From Hyphomicrobiales bacterium (lineage in GTDB: Bacteria > Pseudomonadota > Alphaproteobacteria > Rhizobiales > Rhizobiaceae), in assembly GCA_900470965.1 (NCBI GenBank), contig UCCS01000059.1:53189-117188 (forward strand): a stretch of 64,000 nucleotides of DNA, written 5' to 3'. Positions 25,665-34,286 of the stretch are shown piece by piece (position 1 is the stretch's first letter; each line of letters starts with the position of its first letter). The position numbers and the translations under genes are program-made. Under the pieces are notes generated by a model, which ran no database searches, had not been told where the DNA came from, and saw nothing but the letters and a program-made list of their open reading frames with translations.

Positions 25665-27146
25665 ATGAGCACATCCATCATACTCTTGTGCCTGGTAGTG
25701 ATCGGCGCCGTTGCCTATGTGGCTGCGCGCAGCCGCGCGATGGCGCTTTCCGGAGGCAGGTCTTCTGCCCTGCATTCGCGGCCGGCCTATTATGGCTCCT
25801 ATGCCGCGATCTGGGCTGTTCTGCCTTCCCTGATCGTTCTGTTTGCCTGGCTGGCTATCAGCCCGGGCATCATCTCTTCCTCCGTTCGCGGCGCCTTTCC
25901 TGATGACGTGAAGGCGCAGCCGACCGTCCAGCAGGACCTCGCCTACAGCATGGTCGCCACGGTTGCCCGCGGCATGAACCTGCTGACCTCGGATGAGGTT
26001 TCCTCCTTGTCGAGCAATCCTGCGGGTCTGCAGGCAAAGCTCAGCGAGAAGGGCGTACCGCTCGCCGGCGAGCCGCAGCCCTACATGATCGCTGCCGCAA
26101 AGACCCTGAACTCGGAGAGCATGACGAGCCGCGTCATCATGACGGCGATCGTGCTGCTCATATCTGTCGCAGGTGCTTTCTATGCGCTGCGCTCCGTTGC
26201 TCCGCGCTTCCGTGCCCGCAACCGCGTCGAGCGCGTTATGCTCTGGGCGCTGCTCGTTGCATCCTCCATCGCCATTCTGACGACGATCGGCATCGTGCTC
26301 TCGATGCTGACAGAAGCGAGCCGCTTCTTCGCGGTCGTTCCCTTCGTCGACTTCTTCTTCGGAACGGTCTGGGATCCGCGTTTTGCCGGTGCGGGCAGCT
26401 CCTCCTTCGGCCAGTTCGGGCTCATCCCACTCCTGCTCGGCACGCTCTATATCGGCTTGGTCGCCATGCTGGTCGCCGTGCCGGTCGGCCTCTTTGCCGC
26501 CATCTACATGGCCGAGTATGCTTCTTCGAGAGTGCGCTCGATTGCCAAGCCGCTTCTCGAAGTGCTCGCCGGCATTCCGACGATCGTCTATGGCTTCTTT
26601 GCACTCGTCACCGTCGGGCCGTTCCTGCGTGATTTCTCGGCGCAGATCAGCGGTCTTTTGAGCGGCAGCTATACGAACTTCATCCAGGCACAGAGCGTCA
26701 TCACCGCAGGCATCGTCATGGGCATCATGTTGATCCCTTACGTTTCCTCGCTGTCGGACGATATCATCACCGCAGTTCCGCGGGCACTGCGTGACGGCTC
26801 GCTCGGTCTCGGCGCCACACGCTCCGAAACCATCAAAAAGGTGGTCTTGCCCGCAGCCCTTCCCGGTATCGTCGGCGCGCTGCTGATGACCGCTTCGCGT
26901 GCCATCGGCGAAACCATGATCGTGGTTCTGGCCGCCGGTGTCGCCGCCCGTATCCAGATCAATCCCTTCGAGCCGATGACGACAGTGACCGTCAAGATCG
27001 TCAACCAGCTGACCGGCGACCTTGAGTTCACCTCGCCGCAGACGCTGGTTGCCTTCGCACTTGGCATCACGCTGTTCTGCATCACGCTTTGCCTCAACAT
27101 CTACGCGCTCTATATCGTGCGCAAATATCGGGAGCAGTACGAATGA
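25665..27146 (+). CDS. pstC: Phosphate ABC transporter permease PstC
   Basis: Inner-membrane permease of 493 residues, longer than the about 320-residue E. coli PstC because of an N-terminal extension with an extra membrane helix and a periplasmic segment (about residues 60-160). That layout is common in rhizobia. The ABC permease core in the C-terminal half has the EAA-type loop DEIITAVPRALRDGSLGLGA in form (here DDIITAVPRALRDGSLGLGA) and SRAIGETMIV. It is joined to pstA by an ATGA overlap at 27143-27146, so translation is coupled. Confidence 0.94.
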   Translation: MSTSIILLCLVVIGAVAYVAARSRAMALSGGRSSALHSRPAYYGSYAAIWAVLPSLIVLFAWLAISPGIISSSVRGAFPDDVKAQPTVQQDLAYSMVATVARGMNLLTSDEVSSLSSNPAGLQAKLSEKGVPLAGEPQPYMIAAAKTLNSESMTSRVIMTAIVLLISVAGAFYALRSVAPRFRARNRVERVMLWALLVASSIAILTTIGIVLSMLTEASRFFAVVPFVDFFFGTVWDPRFAGAGSSSFGQFGLIPLLLGTLYIGLVAMLVAVPVGLFAAIYMAEYASSRVRSIAKPLLEVLAGIPTIVYGFFALVTVGPFLRDFSAQISGLLSGSYTNFIQAQSVITAGIVMGIMLIPYVSSLSDDIITAVPRALRDGSLGLGATRSETIKKVVLPAALPGIVGALLMTASRAIGETMIVVLAAGVAARIQINPFEPMTTVTVKIVNQLTGDLEFTSPQTLVAFALGITLFCITLCLNIYALYIVRKYREQYE

Positions 27147-28465
27147 CGAATATTGTTTCCCCCGTCGCCGGCGTTACCGTTTCCAAGGCGCCCGCGCGTC
27201 GCGATATCGGCATCAAGCGTCGCTACGCTGCCGAGCGCCGGTTCCAGGCCTATGGCATCGCAGCCATAGCATTCGGCCTCGTCTTCCTCTTCATTCTGCT
27301 TTGGACGGTCATCAGCAACGGCTATACGGCCTTCCTGCAGACGTCGATCACCCTGCCGATCGAATTCTCCGAGAAGACGATCGACCCGGACAACAAGCGT
27401 GCAACCGACCCTTCGGTGCTGGTCGCTGCCAACTATCCGGTTCTGCTGCGCGACGCGATCGTCAAGCAGCTCGGCATCAATGCCGCAAGCCGTCCTGACG
27501 TGCGCGATGCATCCGCCATGCTGTCCAAGGGGGCGCCCATTCAGCTGCGCGACATGGTCGTTGCCGACCCGTCGATCATTGGCAAGACCGTCAATATTAC
27601 AGTGCTTGCAGATGCCAATATCGACAGCGCCAACAAGGGCCAGATCAATCTTTCGGTCGATGAGAAGAACCGTAAGGTCAACGACAAGCAGGTTGCCTGG
27701 ATGAATGAGCTGAAGGCGAGCGGTGCTCTCCACAAGACGTTCAACACCGGCCTCTTCGTCAACGGCAATTCCAGCCGTCCGGAAGCCGCAGGTCTCGGCG
27801 TCGCCCTCATCGGCTCGCTCTACCTGATGCTGATCGTTCTCGTGCTTTCGCTGCCGATCGGCGTCGCTGCCTCGATTTACCTTGAGGAATTCGCGCCGAA
27901 GAACAAGCTGACGGACCTGATCGAGGTCAATATCAACAACCTCGCCGCCGTCCCGTCGATCGTCTACGGTCTGCTCGGCCTGTCGGTCTTCATCAACTTC
28001 GCCGGCCTGCCGCGTTCGGCACCGCTGGTCGGCGGCCTGGTGCTGACGCTGATGACGCTGCCGACGATCATCATCGCCACGCGTGCAGCGCTCCGTGCCG
28101 TGCCGCCGTCGATCCGCGCGGCTGCCCTCGGCCTCGGCGCCTCGAAGATGCAGATGGTGTTTCACCACGTGCTGCCGCTTGCAATGCCCGGCATCCTGAC
28201 CGGCACGATCATCGGCCTTGCCCACGCACTCGGCGAAACTGCGCCGCTGCTGCTGATCGGCATGGTCGCCTTCGTCGCCCAGGCGCCGAGCAGTCCACTC
28301 GATCCCTCCACGGCGCTTCCGGTTCAGGTCTACATGTGGGCCAACGAAGCCGAGCGCGCATTCGTGGAAAGAACCTCGGGTGCCATTATCGTCCTGCTCC
28401 TGTTCCTGATCGTCATGAACATGGGAGCTATCCTCTTGCGTCGTCGCTTTGAGCGCCGCTGGTAA
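27143..28465 (+). CDS. pstA: Phosphate ABC transporter permease PstA
   Basis: Second membrane subunit of the phosphate importer, 440 residues. It also has an enlarged periplasmic region between helix 1 (GIAAIAFGLVFLFILLWTVI) and helix 2, about residues 65-220. The permease core has PPSIRAAALGLGASKMQ as the EAA loop and HALGETAPLLLIGM. The start ATG overlaps the pstC stop, which fixes it. It pairs with PstC and two copies of PstB. Confidence 0.94.
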   Translation: MTNIVSPVAGVTVSKAPARRDIGIKRRYAAERRFQAYGIAAIAFGLVFLFILLWTVISNGYTAFLQTSITLPIEFSEKTIDPDNKRATDPSVLVAANYPVLLRDAIVKQLGINAASRPDVRDASAMLSKGAPIQLRDMVVADPSIIGKTVNITVLADANIDSANKGQINLSVDEKNRKVNDKQVAWMNELKASGALHKTFNTGLFVNGNSSRPEAAGLGVALIGSLYLMLIVLVLSLPIGVAASIYLEEFAPKNKLTDLIEVNINNLAAVPSIVYGLLGLSVFINFAGLPRSAPLVGGLVLTLMTLPTIIIATRAALRAVPPSIRAAALGLGASKMQMVFHHVLPLAMPGILTGTIIGLAHALGETAPLLLIGMVAFVAQAPSSPLDPSTALPVQVYMWANEAERAFVERTSGAIIVLLLFLIVMNMGAILLRRRFERRW

Positions 28466-28479
28466 ACGGAGTAGAGATC

Positions 28480-29295
28480 ATGAACATGTTGACGGAAGCT
28501 GCAGTTGAGAAGGCGCTGGACCAGAAAATGAGCAACGTCCCGTATAAGATGATCGGACAGGATGTCTCCGTTTATTACGGCGAGAAGCGCGCGCTTTTCG
28601 ATGTCAATCTGAACGTCCGCGAAAACACCGTGACCGCCCTGATCGGCCCGTCGGGCTGCGGCAAGTCCACCTTCCTGCGGTCGCTGAACCGCATGAACGA
28701 CACGATCGATGGCTGCCGCGTCACCGGCAAGATCACGCTCGACAGCGACGATATCTACGATCCTGACATCGACGTCGTCGAACTCCGCGCCCGTGTCGGC
28801 ATGGTGTTCCAGAAGCCGAATCCGTTCCCGAAAACAATCTATGAAAACGTCTCCTACGGACCGCGCATCCACGGCCTCGCCAAATCCAAGGCCGACCTGG
28901 ACCAGATCGTCGAGACGAGCCTGCAGCGCGCCGGCCTCTGGAATGAGGTCAAGGATCGCGTGCATGAATCCGGCACCGGCCTTTCCGGCGGTCAGCAGCA
29001 GCGTCTGTGCATCGCACGCGCCGTTGCCGTCAGCCCGGAAGTCATCTTGATGGACGAGCCCTGCTCGGCGCTCGACCCGATCGCGACTGCCAAGGTCGAA
29101 GAGCTGATCCATGAGCTGCGTGAAAACTACACCATCGTCATCGTGACGCATTCCATGCAGCAGGCCGCGCGCGTATCACAGCGTACGGCCATGTTCCACC
29201 TCGGCAACCTGGTCGAGGAAAACGACACCGACAAGATGTTCACCAATCCCGACGATCCGCGCACCCAGGACTATATCATGGGCCGGTTCGGCTGA
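28480..29295 (+). CDS. pstB: Phosphate ABC transporter ATPase PstB
   Basis: ATPase of 271 residues driving phosphate import. Walker A is GPSGCGKST at residues 56-64, the Q-loop is VFQKPNPFP, the signature is LSGGQQQRL at about 168-176, Walker B is VILMDEPCSALD, and the switch His lies in VTHSMQQA. It starts 14 bases after pstA. Together with PhoU it also signals phosphate status to PhoR. Confidence 0.96.
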   Translation: MNMLTEAAVEKALDQKMSNVPYKMIGQDVSVYYGEKRALFDVNLNVRENTVTALIGPSGCGKSTFLRSLNRMNDTIDGCRVTGKITLDSDDIYDPDIDVVELRARVGMVFQKPNPFPKTIYENVSYGPRIHGLAKSKADLDQIVETSLQRAGLWNEVKDRVHESGTGLSGGQQQRLCIARAVAVSPEVILMDEPCSALDPIATAKVEELIHELRENYTIVIVTHSMQQAARVSQRTAMFHLGNLVEENDTDKMFTNPDDPRTQDYIMGRFG

Positions 29296-29339
29296 TTTTG
29301 GCGATGTGAAGCCTTCCCGATTTTCGAGGACAAAGCCCC

Positions 29340-30053
29340 ATGGCATCGACACATATTTTTTCCGCTTACGATGACGATCTGAAATTCCTGTCCCGGCGCA
29401 TTTCCGAGATGGGTGGTCTTGCCGAACAGATGGTCGGCGAGGCCGTCCGTGCGCTGGTCAACGGCGACACTGCGCTCGCCCAGAAGGTCATTTCCGACGA
29501 CGTGATCCTTGATCACGCGGAACGCGAAATCAACGACAAGGCGATCGTCACGATCGCCCGTCGCCAGCCGATGGCCTCCGACCTTCGCGAGATCATGGGT
29601 TCGATCCGCATCGCCGCCGACCTCGAGCGTGTCGGGGACCTCGGCAAGAACACCGCAAAGCGCGTCATCGCCGTCCAGAGCACCGGCGTTCCGCGCAAGC
29701 TCGCCCGCGGTCTCGAGCATCTCTCCGAACTGGCGCTCGTCCAGCTCAAGGAAGTGCTCGACGTCTATACGACGCGTTCTGCGGACAAGGCCAAGTCCAT
29801 CCGCGAGCGCGACGACGAGATCGACGCGATGTACACCTCGCTGTTCCGCGAACTCCTCACCTACATGATGGAAGATCCGCGCAACATCACGAGCTGCACG
29901 CATCTTCTCTTCTGCGCCAAGAACATCGAGCGCATCGGCGACCATGCGACCAACATCGCTGAGACGATCTATTACATGGCAACCGGCGCCCAGCCGGAGG
30001 GTGAGCGTCCGAAGGACGACAGCTCCAATACCGTCGGTGCGGTGACGGAGTAA
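29340..30053 (+). CDS. phoU: Phosphate signalling protein PhoU
   Basis: All-helical cytoplasmic protein of 237 residues linking the Pst transporter to PhoR and keeping the Pho regulon off in high phosphate. It contains two PhoU repeats, each with the acidic metal-binding helix: ERVGDLGKNTAKR near residue 95 and ERIGDHATNIAETIYY near residue 200. It starts 44 bases after pstB. A perfect 8-bp hairpin (30073-30097) follows its stop. Confidence 0.95.
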   Translation: MASTHIFSAYDDDLKFLSRRISEMGGLAEQMVGEAVRALVNGDTALAQKVISDDVILDHAEREINDKAIVTIARRQPMASDLREIMGSIRIAADLERVGDLGKNTAKRVIAVQSTGVPRKLARGLEHLSELALVQLKEVLDVYTTRSADKAKSIRERDDEIDAMYTSLFRELLTYMMEDPRNITSCTHLLFCAKNIERIGDHATNIAETIYYMATGAQPEGERPKDDSSNTVGAVTE

Positions 30054-30184
30054 TCCGGACCTGCCAATTGCGTGCGCGCCCTGCGCTGGGGCGCGCAAAG
30101 GTCGCAGCCAATTCCAAGTTTCTGCATGGTCCCTTGCTTAAATCACCCCCGGTTTAAGGATCATGCATTAGGAGACTGACACGC

Positions 30185-30868
30185 ATGATCCCAAGAGTTG
30201 CAGTTGTTGAAGATGAAGAGGCGCTGAGTGTGCTTCTCCGCTACAACCTCGAGGCTGAAGGTTTCGAGGTGGATACGATCCTCCGTGGCGACGAGGCCGA
30301 AATCCGGCTTCAGGAGCGCACGCCGGACCTGCTCATCCTTGACTGGATGCTGCCGGGCGTTTCCGGCATCGAACTCTGCCGCCGGCTGCGCATGCGGCCG
30401 GAGACCGAGCGCCTGCCGATCATCATGCTGACGGCACGCGGCGAAGAGAGCGAACGCGTTCGCGGTCTCTCGACCGGCGCGGACGACTATGTCGTCAAGC
30501 CCTTCTCCACGCCGGAACTCGTTGCCCGCGTCAAGGCGATGCTGCGACGCGCCCGTCCGGAGGTTCTCTCCACCGTTCTGAAATGTGGTGATATCGAGCT
30601 CGATCGCGAAACTCATCGCGTTCATCGCAAGAGCCGCGAAGTGCGCCTCGGCCCGACCGAATTCCGTCTGCTCGAATTCCTGATGTCGTCGCCGGGCAGG
30701 GTCTTCTCCCGCTCGCAGCTTCTCGATGGCGTCTGGGGCCACGATATCTACGTGGACGAACGTACCGTCGACGTCCATGTCGGCCGCCTGCGCAAGGCGC
30801 TGAACTTCTCCAACATGCAGGATGTCATCCGCACCGTCCGCGGCGCGGGATATTCCATGGAAGCCTGA
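30185..30868 (+). CDS. phoB: Phosphate response regulator PhoB
   Basis: Response regulator of 227 residues. The receiver domain has the acidic pair in VVEDEE, the phospho-acceptor Asp53 in LILDWMLPG, Thr in MLTARGEE and Lys in VVKPFSTPEL. An OmpR-type winged helix follows with LGPTEFRLLEFLMSSPGRVFSR and VDVHVGRLRKALN. It ends the phosphate locus, 131 bases after phoU; the gap contains CTTAAA/TTTAAG as a short inverted repeat and may hold an extra promoter. It should bind the Pho box at 24327-24355. Confidence 0.95.
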   Translation: MIPRVAVVEDEEALSVLLRYNLEAEGFEVDTILRGDEAEIRLQERTPDLLILDWMLPGVSGIELCRRLRMRPETERLPIIMLTARGEESERVRGLSTGADDYVVKPFSTPELVARVKAMLRRARPEVLSTVLKCGDIELDRETHRVHRKSREVRLGPTEFRLLEFLMSSPGRVFSRSQLLDGVWGHDIYVDERTVDVHVGRLRKALNFSNMQDVIRTVRGAGYSMEA

Positions 30869-30997
30869 TCCGAGCGATCGGAGGTCACGAACGGGTCGCT
30901 CGGTTTCGCCGGGCGGCCCGTTTGTCTATCTGGCACCCCCAGCTTCTTATGAAAGCCACACCAGGCGCCGAAAGCGGACCTCGAGAGAACCTGCTTT

Positions 30998-31786
30998 CTA
31001 CAGACGAATGCGTGCGAGAACTCGATCAAGAGCCTTTTGCAGAGCCGCAGTGCCGCCGAACTCGCGAAAGTCTTCGAGCACCTGTTCATTCAATCCGCCC
31101 TTGGTCGAATGCTCACCGATGAGTTCATCAAAACTCGCGACAGGTTTTGAACGGGCAGCATGGGCGAGGCCGGAAAACAATTGACGGAGGTAGGCGTCGC
31201 CAGCCGTTCCCGAAAGCCCCTGGCTCTGCAGCCAGGTCGACGTCTCGTCCAGGATGCCGAAATAGGTGGCCATCAGGCAGCTCGCCACCGCGAGAAGTTC
31301 GAACTCAGGTCTGTTTTCAACCTGGATCGCCGTTCCGAGCGCCGAAAAGAGGGCGTGGGAAACCTTGTCGGGCGGGTAGATCGCAGTCGCGCCCTGAAGA
31401 TCTGCGATGAACGGAAGTGGAATTGCCAGGCTCAGGCGAACTGGCTGATCGATCCACGCCAGCAGTTGATCCATTGGCGTGGCCGCGACGAAGCTGATGA
31501 CATGGTGGCCCGGCCGAAATCGGAGCGAGCGGATCACCTCCTCGGCAATTTGCGGCCTCACTGCCACAAATACGAGATCGGATCGGTCGAGAACATCCTG
31601 GTTCCCCAAAGCGATCGACACATTCCGGTTTGCCGCCGCAAGGCGGGCGGCGACGCTTGCGCTGCGCGGTGACAGCACGATCGGTGTGTCGCGAAACGCT
31701 GTCTTGCCCAATCCGGTGACGACGGCCTCGGTAATCGTGCCCGTCCCGACGAACCCCATTGTCATCCGCTTTGGATCGATCTCCAT
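30998..31786 (-). CDS. Pyrroline-5-carboxylate reductase-like oxidoreductase
   Basis: Protein of 262 residues of the ProC family, whose members reduce pyrroline-5-carboxylate to proline with NAD(P)H. The N-terminal Rossmann motif GFVGTGTITEAVVTGL and SPRS (the arginine and serine that favour NADPH) are present, as is VFVAVRPQ. The C-terminal dimerisation domain is helical and ends in STKGGLNEQVLEDF, a good match to the ProC signature TSPGGxTxxG region. It differs from canonical ProC in parts of the middle, so it may be a paralogue. The ATG at 31786 is preferred to the GTG at 31792 because of AGGGG spacing. It converges on phoB. Confidence 0.82.
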   Translation of the reverse strand: MEIDPKRMTMGFVGTGTITEAVVTGLGKTAFRDTPIVLSPRSASVAARLAAANRNVSIALGNQDVLDRSDLVFVAVRPQIAEEVIRSLRFRPGHHVISFVAATPMDQLLAWIDQPVRLSLAIPLPFIADLQGATAIYPPDKVSHALFSALGTAIQVENRPEFELLAVASCLMATYFGILDETSTWLQSQGLSGTAGDAYLRQLFSGLAHAARSKPVASFDELIGEHSTKGGLNEQVLEDFREFGGTAALQKALDRVLARIRL

Positions 31787-32017
31787 TGGCACCCCTGACC
31801 GACTGTTTGCGCCGTGCTACTCCACGAGAATACCGCATCTGTATCAGAAAATCGCGTTACAGCGCCATGACCACCGTTCCATACCGGTCTAGGGCTGAAA
31901 CGCATCGGCGGCGTTGGGCCAAGTTCGCATCGTCAGGCATGGTGAACGGCAGGCAGAGATCGGCCTCCGGCAGATAGTCGTGGTCAGGAGCGGTTTTCCA
32001 GCCCTCCTGTGCCGACT
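31787..32017. other. Region without clear gene
   Basis: Between the ProC-like gene and the gcrA terminator no complete gene is seen. On the minus strand a frame from about 32008 to a stop at 31857 reads DYLPEADLCLPF and RRRCVSALDRYG without a suitable start. It could be the decayed tail of a gene; I could not identify it. Confidence 0.35.
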
Positions 32018-32055
32018 AAAAAATACGCCCCTCTGCGCGTCAGCGAAGAGGGGCG
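32018..32055 (-). terminator. Intrinsic terminator of gcrA
   Basis: On the minus strand a perfect 9-bp stem (CGCCCCTCT with AGAGGGGCG, 32026-32034 and 32047-32055) is followed by TATTTTTT. It starts 31 bases after the gcrA stop and is a textbook rho-independent terminator. Confidence 0.88.
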
Positions 32056-32086
32056 GCGGATGCTGCATCTGTTGAGAAGGCGCGGG

Positions 32087-32617
32087 TCAGGCGACCCGGA
32101 CAGCCTTGCGGCGTTCGCTGACCGGCTGGTAGGCGAGGCGCTGGTGATAGTTGCAATAGGGCGAGGAATCCGGGGAGTCGCAGCCGCAGAAGTAGAAGTC
32201 GTCCTTCAGCGGATCGCCGACCGGCCACTTGCAGGTGCGCTCCGTCAGTTCCGTCAGGCCGAGACGACGCGAAATCGGCACGACCACGTTTTTGGCCGGC
32301 ACATATTCCATTTCCTCGACCGTTTCGATCTCGATCTCTTCCTTCAGCATCGTTGCGCCCTGCTGGCGGGTAACGGTGCGGGTGGTGATGCGAGACGCAT
32401 AGTTCGGTGCGCGCGGAGCCGACGTATTGCGCTTCGGTGCGCGCGCAGCGGTTGCCGTGCCGCCGGCCTTGGCGCGGCCGGGAAGACTGAGCCGGTGAAC
32501 CTTGCCGATAACAGCGTTTCTACTCACTCCGCCAAGCTGCGCAGCGATCTGGCTGGCGCTCAGCCCTTCCGACCAAAGCTTCTTGAGCTTCTCGACACGC
32601 TCGTCTGTCCAGTTCAT
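32087..32617 (-). CDS. gcrA: Cell-cycle regulator GcrA
   Basis: Alphaproteobacterial global regulator of 176 residues that works with sigma-70 RNA polymerase at promoters carrying CcrM-methylated GANTC sites. The N-terminal DNA-binding domain is highly conserved: MNWTDERVEKLKKLWSEGLS, QIAAQLGGVSRNAVIGKVHR. A variable basic linker (about 60-125) is followed by the C-terminal sigma-binding domain with CKWPVGDP, FYFCGCDSP and YCNYHQRLAY. The ATG at 32617 begins exactly at the conserved MNWT. Its upstream region has five GANTC sites and a CtrA-like box, which agrees with cell-cycle control. Confidence 0.95.
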   Translation of the reverse strand: MNWTDERVEKLKKLWSEGLSASQIAAQLGGVSRNAVIGKVHRLSLPGRAKAGGTATAARAPKRNTSAPRAPNYASRITTRTVTRQQGATMLKEEIEIETVEEMEYVPAKNVVVPISRRLGLTELTERTCKWPVGDPLKDDFYFCGCDSPDSSPYCNYHQRLAYQPVSERRKAVRVA

Positions 32618-32735
32618 TGCCCTGTCTCCACCTTTCGCGTTGGTGATGGCAGAATCCCTCACCGTTGCCTCGGAAGTCTCCGAAGCAAGAAACGCCTGAT
32701 CAATTTTGGTGACTAGTTCCGCCGCATGCAGTCTA

Positions 32736-32750
32736 GTAATTGAACTTTAA
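32736..32750 (-). promoter_or_regulatory. CtrA-like box upstream of gcrA
   Basis: The minus strand reads TTAA, seven bases, then TTAC, one mismatch from the CtrA consensus TTAA-N7-TTAA. It lies 119-133 bases upstream of the gcrA start. In Caulobacter CtrA represses gcrA; the same link is plausible here but inferred. Confidence 0.5.
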
Positions 32751-32764
32751 CCTAGTGTGAGCCT

Positions 32765-32840
32765 GACTCTGTGACAAGAGTCGCAGGAATCCGATGAATC
32801 CGAATTCGGGGTTTTCCCCAACTTGCTTTCCCGGCGAGTC
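32765..32840. promoter_or_regulatory. Cluster of five GANTC sites upstream of gcrA
   Basis: GANTC, the CcrM methylation site, occurs at 32765, 32778, 32787, 32796 and 32836, that is five times in 76 bases where about 0.3 would be expected by chance in unbiased DNA. The first two form the arms of an inverted repeat, GACTCT and AGAGTC with a 6-base spacer. The cluster lies between gcrA and argD and may couple gcrA expression to chromosome methylation state. Confidence 0.7.
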
Positions 32841-32952
32841 ATTTCTGCAACATTAGCTGTTGATAGACCTGCAAGTCTGATTTGAGGCTTGACGCATGTG
32901 CTAAATCCTCAGTTTTGTTGACATTGCAGTGCGAAAAGTAAATAGTGCTCCC

Positions 32953-32975
32953 TGCCGCCGCAAGGCGGCATTTTT
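32953..32975 (+). terminator. Intrinsic terminator on + strand before argD
   Basis: A perfect 7-bp stem TGCCGCC with GGCGGCA, tetraloop GCAA, is followed by TTTTT. No plus-strand gene precedes it for several hundred bases. It could end a small RNA transcribed from the 32.75-32.95 kb region, or attenuate readthrough into argD. A TTGACA at 32918-32923 lies just upstream. Confidence 0.75.
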
Positions 32976-33041
32976 GATTTTTCGGGCCTGGTTTTCTTAG
33001 CCGGAGTCCATTGCCTCAGAGCCTGACCAGGAGATTGCGCC

Positions 33042-34241
33042 ATGGCTGAAGCCTCGCCGCTTTATGATACCTATTCTCGTGCCCCGCTGCGGTTCGAGCG
33101 AGGCGAAGGCGTGTGGCTGATCACCGAAACCGGCGAGCGATATCTGGATTTCGGCGCGGGCGTTGCCGTCACCTCCGTCGGTCATGGCAATCCGCACGTT
33201 GTGGCCGCCCTCAAGGATCAGGCCGACAAGGTCTGGCATCTCTCCAATATCTATGAGGTGTCGGGACAGGAGAAGCTTGCCAAGCGCCTGACGGATGCCA
33301 CTTTCGCCGACAAGGTGTTCTTCACCAATTCAGGCGCCGAGGCGCTCGAATGCGCCATCAAGACGGCGCGCCGCTATCAGTTCTCCAAGGGCCATCCCGA
33401 GCGCTTCCACATCATTACTTTCGAAGGCGCCTTCCACGGCCGCACGCTCGCGACCATCGCCGCCGGCGGCCAGGAGAAATATCTCGAAGGTTTCGGCCCG
33501 AAGACCCCTGGTTTCGATCAGGTGCCCTTTGGCGATGTCGAGGCTGTCCGTGCCGCTATTACCGACAAGACCGCCGGCATCCTCATCGAGCCGGTGCAGG
33601 GCGAGGGCGGTGTCCGCCCGGCAACGTCCGAATTCATGAAAGCGCTCCGCCAGCTCTGCGATGAGCATGGCCTGCTGCTGATCCTCGACGAGGTGCAGAC
33701 CGGCGTCGGCCGTACCGGCAAGCTCTTCGCTCATGAATGGTCGGGTATAACGCCCGACATCATGGCGGTTGCCAAGGGCATCGGCGGCGGCTTTCCGCTC
33801 GGCGCCTGCCTTGCGACGGCAGAGGCCGCTTCCGGCATGAAGGCGGGCACGCATGGTTCCACCTATGGCGGCAACCCGCTGGCCATGGCTGTCGGTAACG
33901 CGGTGCTCGATGTCATCCTGGCCGAGGGCTTCCTGCAGCATGTGCGTGATGTCACTCTCGTCTTCCGCCAGGGCCTTGCATCGCTCAAGGATCGCTATCC
34001 CGACGTGATCGAAGATATCAGGGGCGAAGGGCTGTTGCTCGGCGTCAAGGCTGCCATTCCCTCGGCAGAGCTGCTGAAGGAAATCCGCGCAGCCCATCTT
34101 CTGGCGATCCCGGCAGGCGATAATGTCATCCGCCTGCTGCCGCCGCTGGTCGTAACCGCCGAGGAGGCGCGCGAGGGTCTTTCCCGTCTCGAACGCGCTG
34201 CCGAAAACATCCGTGCCGCCAAGGTCAAGAAGACCGCTTGA
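33042..34241 (+). CDS. argD: Acetylornithine aminotransferase
   Basis: PLP-dependent class III aminotransferase of 399 residues that converts N-acetylglutamate semialdehyde to N-acetylornithine in arginine synthesis. The cofactor-binding features are NSGAEALECAIK (phosphate loop), FEGAFHGRTLA, LILDEVQTGVGRTG and the Schiff-base Lys245 in AVAKGIGGGFPLGA. The start ATG at 33042 gives the family N-terminus. It is followed 45 bases later by argF, a standard rhizobial arrangement; a 16-bp GC palindrome lies in the gap at 34255-34270. Confidence 0.94.
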   Translation: MAEASPLYDTYSRAPLRFERGEGVWLITETGERYLDFGAGVAVTSVGHGNPHVVAALKDQADKVWHLSNIYEVSGQEKLAKRLTDATFADKVFFTNSGAEALECAIKTARRYQFSKGHPERFHIITFEGAFHGRTLATIAAGGQEKYLEGFGPKTPGFDQVPFGDVEAVRAAITDKTAGILIEPVQGEGGVRPATSEFMKALRQLCDEHGLLLILDEVQTGVGRTGKLFAHEWSGITPDIMAVAKGIGGGFPLGACLATAEAASGMKAGTHGSTYGGNPLAMAVGNAVLDVILAEGFLQHVRDVTLVFRQGLASLKDRYPDVIEDIRGEGLLLGVKAAIPSAELLKEIRAAHLLAIPAGDNVIRLLPPLVVTAEEAREGLSRLERAAENIRAAKVKKTA

Positions 34242-34286
34242 TAGGACAATGCCCCGCCCGCCGGCGGGCGTAGCAGGTAACGAACA

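Larger units (their letters stand above)
32618..33041. other. 424-base regulatory region between gcrA and argD
   Basis: No protein gene is present. The stretch holds, from left to right, the CtrA-like box, five GANTC sites, a -35-like TTGACA at 32918, and a plus-strand terminator at 32953-32975. It must drive gcrA leftwards and argD rightwards and may encode a short untranslated RNA. Confidence 0.6.
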
